Assembly: GCA_037783545.1 (NCBI GenBank)
Contig: JBBELK010000961.1
Location: forward strand, 1 to 64,000
Reading direction: 5' to 3'
DNA from: Henricia sp. BOLD:AAB3569
Taxonomy: Eukaryota; Echinodermata; Asteroidea; Spinulosida; Echinasteridae
DNA: 64,000 nt
Below the pieces are notes generated by a model that was not told the DNA's origin, ran no database searches, and saw nothing but the letters and a program-made list of their open reading frames with translations. This document shows, one piece after another, positions 56,901 to 64,000 of this stretch. Each line of letters opens with the position of its first letter. Positions within the stretch are counted from its first letter, which is position 1. The position numbers and the translations under genes are program-made.

Positions 56901-59900
56901 TACGTGGTTATTCCCCTAACCGTGGCTGTTGGGACACCCCTGCGCACGCGCTGGTGTACATTTGTACGGCCGTTGACTCACGCCAGATTGTGACGGGAAT
57001 TAGGTCAAAGTGTGTCCCAAATGCCGGCAAATTTGGAAATCAAGGAATTTTCCAACCAACTTCAAATTTTGCATGCTCCAAACTGTATATATTCCGCACT
57101 TGTCATGCAAAATTGACAGATTTTCGCTGGGAAATGACGGAGAAATTTCAGAGTTTAGGGAAAACGGGAGTTTAGGGAAAACGGAGCTCGGCTACGTGGT
57201 TATTCCCCTAACCGTGGCTGTTGGACACCCTGCGCCGCGCTGGTGTACATTTGTACGGCCGTTGACTCACCCCAGATTGTGACGGGAATTAGGTCAAAGT
57301 GTGTCCAAATGCCGGCAAATTTGGAAATCAAGGAATTTTTTCAACCAACTTCAAATTTTGCATGCTCCAAACTGTATATATTCCGCACTTGTCATGCAAA
57401 ATTGACAGATTTTCGCTGGGAAATGACGGAGAAATTCAGAGTTTAGGAAAAACGGAGCTCGGCTACGTGGTTATTCCCCTAACCGTGGCTGTTGGGACAC
57501 CCTGCGCCGCGCTGGTGTACATTTGTACGGCCGTTGACTCACCCCAGATTGTGACGGGAATTAGGTCAAAGTGTGTCCCAAATGCCGGCAAATTTGGAAG
57601 TCAAGAATTTCCAACCAACTTCAAATTTTGCATGCTCCAAACTGTATATATTCCGCACTTGTCATGCAAAATTGACAGATTTTCGCTGGGAAATGACGGA
57701 GAAATTTCAGAGTTTAGGGAAAACGGAGCTCGGCTACGTGGTTATTCCCCTAACCGTGGCTGTTGGGACACCCTGCGCCGCGCTGGTGTACATTTGTACG
57801 GCCGTTGACTCACCCCAGATTGTGACGGGAATTAGGTCAAAGTGTGTCCCAAATGCCGGCAAATTTGGAAATCAAGGAATTTTCCAACCAACTTCAAATT
57901 GTGCATGCTCCAAACTGTATATATTCCGCACTTGTCATGCAAAATTGACAGATTTTCGCTGGGAAATGACGGAGAAATTTCAGAGTTTAGGGAAAACGGA
58001 GCTCGGCTACGTGGTTATTCCCTAACCGTGGCTGTTGGGACACCCTGCGCCGCGCTGGTGTACATTTGTACGGCCGTTGACTCACCCCAGATTGTGACGG
58101 GAATTAGGTCAAAGTGTGTCTCAAATGCCGGCAAATTTGGAAATCAAGGAATTTTCCAACCAACTTCAAATTTTGCATGCTCCAAACTGTATATATTCCG
58201 CACTTGTCATGCAAAATTGACAGATTTTCGCTGGAAATGACGGAGAAATTTCAGAGTTTAGGGAAAACGGAGCTCGGCTACGTGGTTATTCCCCTAACCG
58301 TGGCTGTTGGACACCCTGCGCCGCGCTGGTGTACATTTGTACGGCCGTTGACTCACCCAGATTGTGACGGGAATTAGGTCAAAGTGTGTCCTAAATGCCG
58401 GCAAATTTGGAAATCAAGGAATTTTCCAACCAACTTCAAATTTTGCATGCTCCAAACTGTATATATTCCGCACTTGTCATGCAAAATTGACAGATTTCGC
58501 TGGAAATGACGGAGAAATTTCAGAGTTTAGGGAAAACGGAGCTCGGCTACGTGGTTATTCCCTAACCGTGGCTGTTGGGACACCCTGCGCCGCGCTGGTG
58601 TACATTTGTACGGCCGTTGACTCACCCAGATTGTGACGGGAATTAGGTCAAAGTGTGTCCTAAATGCCGGCAAATTTGGAAATCAAGGATTTTTTCAACC
58701 AACTTCAAATTTTGCATGCTCCAAACTGTATATATTCCGCACTTGTCATGCAAAATTGACAGATTTTCGCTGGAAATGACGGAGAAATTTCAGAGTTTAG
58801 GGAAAACGGAGCTCGGCTACGTGGTTATTCCCCTAACCGTGGCTGTTGGGACACCCTGCGCCGCGCTGGTGTACATTTGTACGGCCGTTGACTCACCCCA
58901 GATTGTGACGGGAATTAGGTCAAAGTGTGTCCCAAATGCCGGCAAATTTGGAAATCAAGGAATTTTTCCAACCAACTTCAAATTTTGCATGCTCCAAACT
59001 GTATATATTCCGCACTTGTCATGCAAAATTGACAGATTTCGCTGGGAAATGACGGAGAAGAATTTCAGAGTTTAGGGAAAACGGAGCTCGGCTACGTGGT
59101 TATTCCCCTAACCGTGGCTGTTGGGACACCCTGCGCCGCGCTGGTGTACATTTGTACGGCCGTTGACTCACCCCAGATTGTGACGGGAATTAGGTCAAAG
59201 TGTGTCCCAAATGCCGGCAAATTTGGGAAATCAAGGAATTTTCAACCAACTTCAAATTTTGCATGCTCCAAACTGTATAAATCCGCACTTGTCATGCAAA
59301 ATTGACAGATTTTCGCTGGGAAATGACGGAGAAATTTCAGAGTTTAGGGAAAACGGAGCTCGGCTACGTGGTTATTCCCCTAACCGTGGCTGTTGGGACA
59401 CCCTGCGCCGCGCTGGTGTACATTTGTACGGCCGTTGACTCACCCAGATTGTGACGGGAATTAGGTCAAAGTGTGTCCTAAATGCCGGCAAATTTGGAAA
59501 TCAAGGAATTTTCCAACCAACTTCAAATTTTGCATGCTCCAAACTGTATATATTCCGCACTTGTCATGCAAAATTGACAGATTTTCGCTGGAAATGACGG
59601 AGAAATTTCAGAGTTTAGGGAAAACGGAGCTCGGCTACGTGGTTATTCCCCTAACCGTGGCTGTTGGGACACCCTGCGCCGCGCTGGTGTACATTTGTAC
59701 GGCCGTTGACTCACCCCAGATTGTGACGGGAATTAGGTCAAAGTGTGTCCCAAATGCCGGCAAATTTGGAAATCAAGGAATTTTCAACCAACTTCAAATT
59801 TTGCATGCTCCAAACTGTATATATTCCGCACTTGTCATGCAAAATTGACAGATTTTCGCTGGGAAATGACGGAGAAATTTCAGAGTTTAGGGAAAACGGA

Positions 59901-62900
59901 GCTCGGCTACGTGGTTATTCCCCTAACCGTGGCTGTTGGGACACCCTGCGCCGCGCTGGTGTACATTTGTACGGCCGTTGACTCACCCCAGATTGTGACG
60001 GGAATTAGGTCAAAGTGTGTCCAAATGCCGGCAAATTTGGACTAATCAAGGAATTTTCCAACCAACTTCAAATTTTGCATGCTCCAAACTGTATAAATCC
60101 GCACTTGTCATGCAAAATTGACAGATTTTCGCTGGGAAATGACGGAGAAATTTCAGAGTTTAGGGATAACGGAGCTCGGCTACTTGGTTATTCCCCTAAC
60201 CGTGGCTGTTGGGACACCCTGCGCGCGCTGGTGTACATTTGTACGGCCGTTGACTCACCCCAGATTGTGACGGGAATTAGGTCAAAGTGTGTCCCAAATG
60301 CCGGCAAATTGGAAGTCAAGGAATTTTCCAACCAACTTCAAATTTTGCATGCTCCAAACTGTATATATTCCGCACTTGTCATGCAAAATTGACAGATTTC
60401 GCTGGGAAATGACGGAGAAATTTCAGAGTTTAGGGAAAACGGAGCTCGGCTACGTGGTTATTCCCCTAACCGTGGCTGTTGGGACACCCTGCGCCGCGCT
60501 GGTGTACATTTGTACGGCCGTTGACTCACCCCAGATTGTGACGGGAATTAGGTCAAAGTGTGTCCAAATGCCGGCAAATTTGGAAATCAAGGAATTTTCC
60601 AACAACTTCAAATTGTGCATGCTCCAAACTGTATATATTCCGCACTTGTCATGCAAAATTGACAGATTTTCGCTGGGAAATGACGGAGAAATTTCAGAGT
60701 TTAGGGAAAACGGAGCTCGGCTACGTGGTTATTCCCTAACCGTGGCTGTTGGGACACCCTGCGCCGCGCTGGTGTACATTTGTACGGCCGTTGACTCACC
60801 CCAGATTGTGACGGGAATTAGGTCAAAGTGTGTCTCAAATGCCGGCAAATTTGGAAATCAAGGAATTTTCCAACCAACTTCAAATTGTGCATGCTCCAAA
60901 CTGTATATATTCCGCACTTGTCATGCACAATTGACAGATTTTCGCTGGAAATGACGGAGAAATTTCAGAGTTTAGGAAAACGGAGCTCGGCTACGTGGTT
61001 ATTCCCCTAACCGTGGCTGTTGGGACACCCTGCGCCGCGCTGGTGTACATTTGTACGGCCGTTGACTCACCCCAGATTGTGACGGGAATTAGGTCAAAGT
61101 GTGTCCCAAATGCCGGCAAATTTGGAAATCAAGGAATTTTCCAACCACTTCAAATTTTGCATGCTCCAAACTGTATATATTCCGCACTTGTCATGCAAAA
61201 ATTGACAGATTTTCGCTGGGAAATGACGGAGAAATTTCAGAGTTTAGGAAAACGGAGCTCGGCTACGTGTTATTCCCCTAACCGTGGCTGTTGGGACACC
61301 CTGCGCCGCGCTGGTGTACATTTGTACGGCCGTTGACTCACCCCAGATTGTGACGGGAATTAGGTCAAAGTGTGTCCAAATGCCGGCAAATTTGGAATCA
61401 AGGAATTTTCCAACAACTTCAAATTTTGCATGCTCCAAACTGTATAATTCCGCACTTGTCATGCAAAATTGACAGATTTTCGCTGGGAAATGACGGAGAA
61501 ATTTCAGAGTTAGGGATAACGGAGCTCGGCTACTTGTTATTCCCCTAACCGTGGCTGTTGGGACACCCTGCGCCGCGCTGGTGTACATTTGTACGGCCGT
61601 TGACTCACCCAGATTGTGACGGGAATTAGGTCAAAGTGTGTCCCAAATGCCGGCAAATTTGGAAATCAAGGAATTTTCCAACCAACTTCAAATTTTGCAT
61701 GCTCCAAACTGTATATATTCCGCACTTGTCATGCAAAATTGACAGATTTTCGCTGGGAAATGACGGAGAAATTTCAGAGTTTAGGGAAAACGGAGCTCGG
61801 CTACGTTGTATTCCCCTAACCGTGGCTGTTGGGACACCCTGCGCCGCGCTGGTGTACATTTGTACGGCCGTTGACTCACCCAGATTGTGACGGGAATTAG
61901 GTCAAAGTGTGTCCCAAATGCCGGCAAATTTGGAAATCAAGGAATTTTCCAACCAACTTCAAATTGTGCATGCTCCAAACTGTATATATTCCGCACTTGT
62001 CATGCAAATTGACAGATTTTCGCTGGGAAATGACGGAGAAATTTCAGAGTTTAGGGAAAACGGAGCTCGGCTACGTGGTTATTCCCCTAACCGTGGCTGT
62101 TGGGACACCCTGCGCCGCGCTGGTGTACATTTGTACGGCCGTTGACTCACCCAGATTGTGACGGGAATTAGGTCAAAGTGTGTCTCAAATGCCGGCAAAT
62201 TTGGAAATCAAGGAATTTTCCAACCAACTTCAAATTGTGCATGCTCCAAACTGTATATATTCCGCACTTGTCATGCACAATTGACAGATTTTCGCTGGGA
62301 AATGACGGAGAAATTTCAGAGTTTAGGGAAAACGGAGCTCGGCTACGTGGTTTATTCCCCTAACCGTGGCTGTTGGGACACCCTGCGCCGCGCTGGTGTA
62401 CATTTGTACGGCCGTTGACTCACCCAGATTGTGACGGAATTAGGTCAAAGTGTGTCCTAAATGCCGGCAAATTTGGAAATCAAGGAATTTTCCAACCAAC
62501 TTCAAATTTGCATGCTCCAAACTGTATATATTCCGCACTGTCATGCAAAATTGACAGATTTTCGCTGGGAAATGACGGAGAAATTTCAGAGTTTAGGGAA
62601 AACGGAGCTCGGCTACGTGGTTATTCCCCTAACCGTGGCTGTTGGGACACCCTGCGCCGCGCTGGTGTACATTTGTACGGCCGTTGACTCACCCAGATTG
62701 TGACGGGAATTAGGTCAAAGTGTGTCCTAAATGCCGGCAAATTTGGAAATCAAGGAATTTTCCAACCAACTTCAAATTTTGCATGCTCCAACTGTATATA
62801 TTCCGCACTTGTCATGCAAAATTGACAGATTTTCGCTGGGAAATGACGGAGAAATTTCAGAGTTTAGGAAACGGAGCTCGGCTACGTGGTTATTCCCCTA

Positions 62901-64000
62901 ACCGTGGCTGTTGGGACACCCTGCGCCGCGCTGGTGTACATTTGTACGGCCGTTGACTCACCCAGATTGTGACGGGAATTAGGTCAAAGTGTGTCCAAAT
63001 GCCGGCAAATTTGGAATCAAGGAATTTTCAACCAACTTCAAATTTTGCATGCTCCAAACTGTATATATTCCGCACTTGTCATGCAAAATTGACAGATTTC
63101 GCTGGGAAATGACGGAGAAATTTCAGAGTTTAGGGAAAACGGAGCTCGGCTACGTGGTTATTCCCCTAACCGTGGCTGTTGGGACACCCTGCGCGCGCTG
63201 GTGTACATTTGTACGGCCGTTGACTCACCCAGATTGTGACGGAATTAGGTCAAAGTGTGTCCCAAATGCCGGCAAATTGGAAATCAAGGAATTTTTCAAC
63301 CAACTTCAAATTTTGCATGCTCCAAACTGTATATATTCCGCACTTGTCATGCAAAATTGACAGATTTTCGCTGGGAAATGACGGAGAAATTTCAGAGTTT
63401 AGGAAAACGGAGCTCGGCTACGTGGTTATTCCCCTAACCGTGCTGTTGGGACACCCTGCGCCGCGCTGGTGTACATTTGTACGGCCGTTGACTCACCCCA
63501 GATTGTGACGGGAATTAGGTCAAAGTGTGTCCCAAATGCCGGCAAATTTGGAAATCAAGGAATTTTCCAACCAACTTCAAATTTTGCATGCTCCAAACTG
63601 TATATATTCCGCACTTGTCATGCAAAATTGACAGATTTTCGCTGGGAAATGACGGAGAAATTTCAGAGTTTAGGGAAAACGGAGCTCGGCTACGTGGTTA
63701 TTCCCCTAACCGTGGCTGTTGGGACACCCTGCGCCGCGCTGGTGTACATTTGTACGGCCGTTGACTCACCCCAGATTGTGACGGGAATTAGGTCAAAGTG
63801 TGTCCAAATGCCGGCAAATTGGAAATCAAGGAATTTTCCAACCAACTTCAAATTGTGCATGCTCCAAACTGTATATATTCCGCACTTGTCATGCAAAATT
63901 GACAGATTTTCGCTGGAAATGACGGAGAAATTTCAGAGTTTAGGGAAAACGGAGCTCGGCTACGTGGTTATTCCCCTAACCGTGGCTGTTGGGACACCCT
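50904..64000 (+). repeat. 273-bp satellite array, right indel-rich segment
   Basis: About 48 monomers in the same orientation. One-base indels reappear and grow denser to the right, where deletions dominate: GCGCGCTGG for GCGCCGCGCTGG near 60225 and 63190, AAATTGGAA for AAATTTGGAA, TAGGAAAACGG for TAGGGAAAACGG, and GTGTCCAAATG for GTGTCCCAAATG. There is one local duplication of GGGAGTTTAGGGAAAACGG at about 57165-57184. Shared substitution markers are fewer than in the core (for example GTGTCTCAAATG and AATTGTGCATG types). No stable ORF, and nothing else interrupts the array. Confidence 0.95.

Overview
The window is eukaryotic repeat DNA. It contains no bacterial-style genes, rRNA, tRNA or CRISPR, and no single-copy host gene that I can see. 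About 83% (roughly 53.3 kb, about 195 copies) is one tandem satellite with a 273-bp monomer, always in the same orientation. The rest is three near-identical, full-length-looking non-LTR retrotransposons (LINEs), all on the minus strand, each with one intact EN-RT reading frame. A long homogenised satellite with higher-order structure and trapped LINEs points to centromeric, pericentromeric or other heterochromatic DNA. The LINE looks RTE-like: a single ORF of about 1,046 aa, a very short 3' UTR and a short tandem-repeat tail. That fits an animal, perhaps an invertebrate, but the species cannot be told from this window.

Layout. 1-7733: satellite with a one-base indel in almost every monomer. 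7734-25013: satellite in perfect 273-bp phase (apart from two identical 13-bp deletions), with an irregular higher-order repeat marked by shared variants. 25014-28580: LINE copy 1 plus an 82-bp inverted satellite fragment. 28581-35945: 27 monomers. 35946-39512: LINE copy 2 plus the same inverted fragment. 39513-46604: 26 monomers. 46605-50154: LINE copy 3 plus the same fragment. 50155-50903: satellite still in phase. 50904-64000: satellite again full of one-base indels, mostly deletions towards the end.

How it fits together. The three LINE copies have identical junctions, including a chimeric 5' junction, so they come from one insertion. The insertion was then copied twice by unequal exchange of the satellite, as a 10.9-kb unit (LINE plus 27 monomers) and a 10.66-kb unit (one monomer fewer). 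Copy 1 keeps the original left flank; the left flank of copy 2 is recombinant. The original insertion followed the TGACTCA sequence of a monomer, used a TCA overlap with its (TCAA)n tail, lost 5 bp of target and made no target-site duplication. At its 5' end the element carries a predicted nested pseudoknot that resembles the HDV-like self-cleaving ribozymes known at the 5' ends of R2, RTE and related LINEs. Copy 3 has lost two of the strands of this fold.

The satellite has one frame open through every consensus monomer because 273 is a multiple of 3, which gives apparent ORFs up to 1,418 codons. I judge these to be non-coding. The indel-rich ends are most simply read as poorly corrected assembly.
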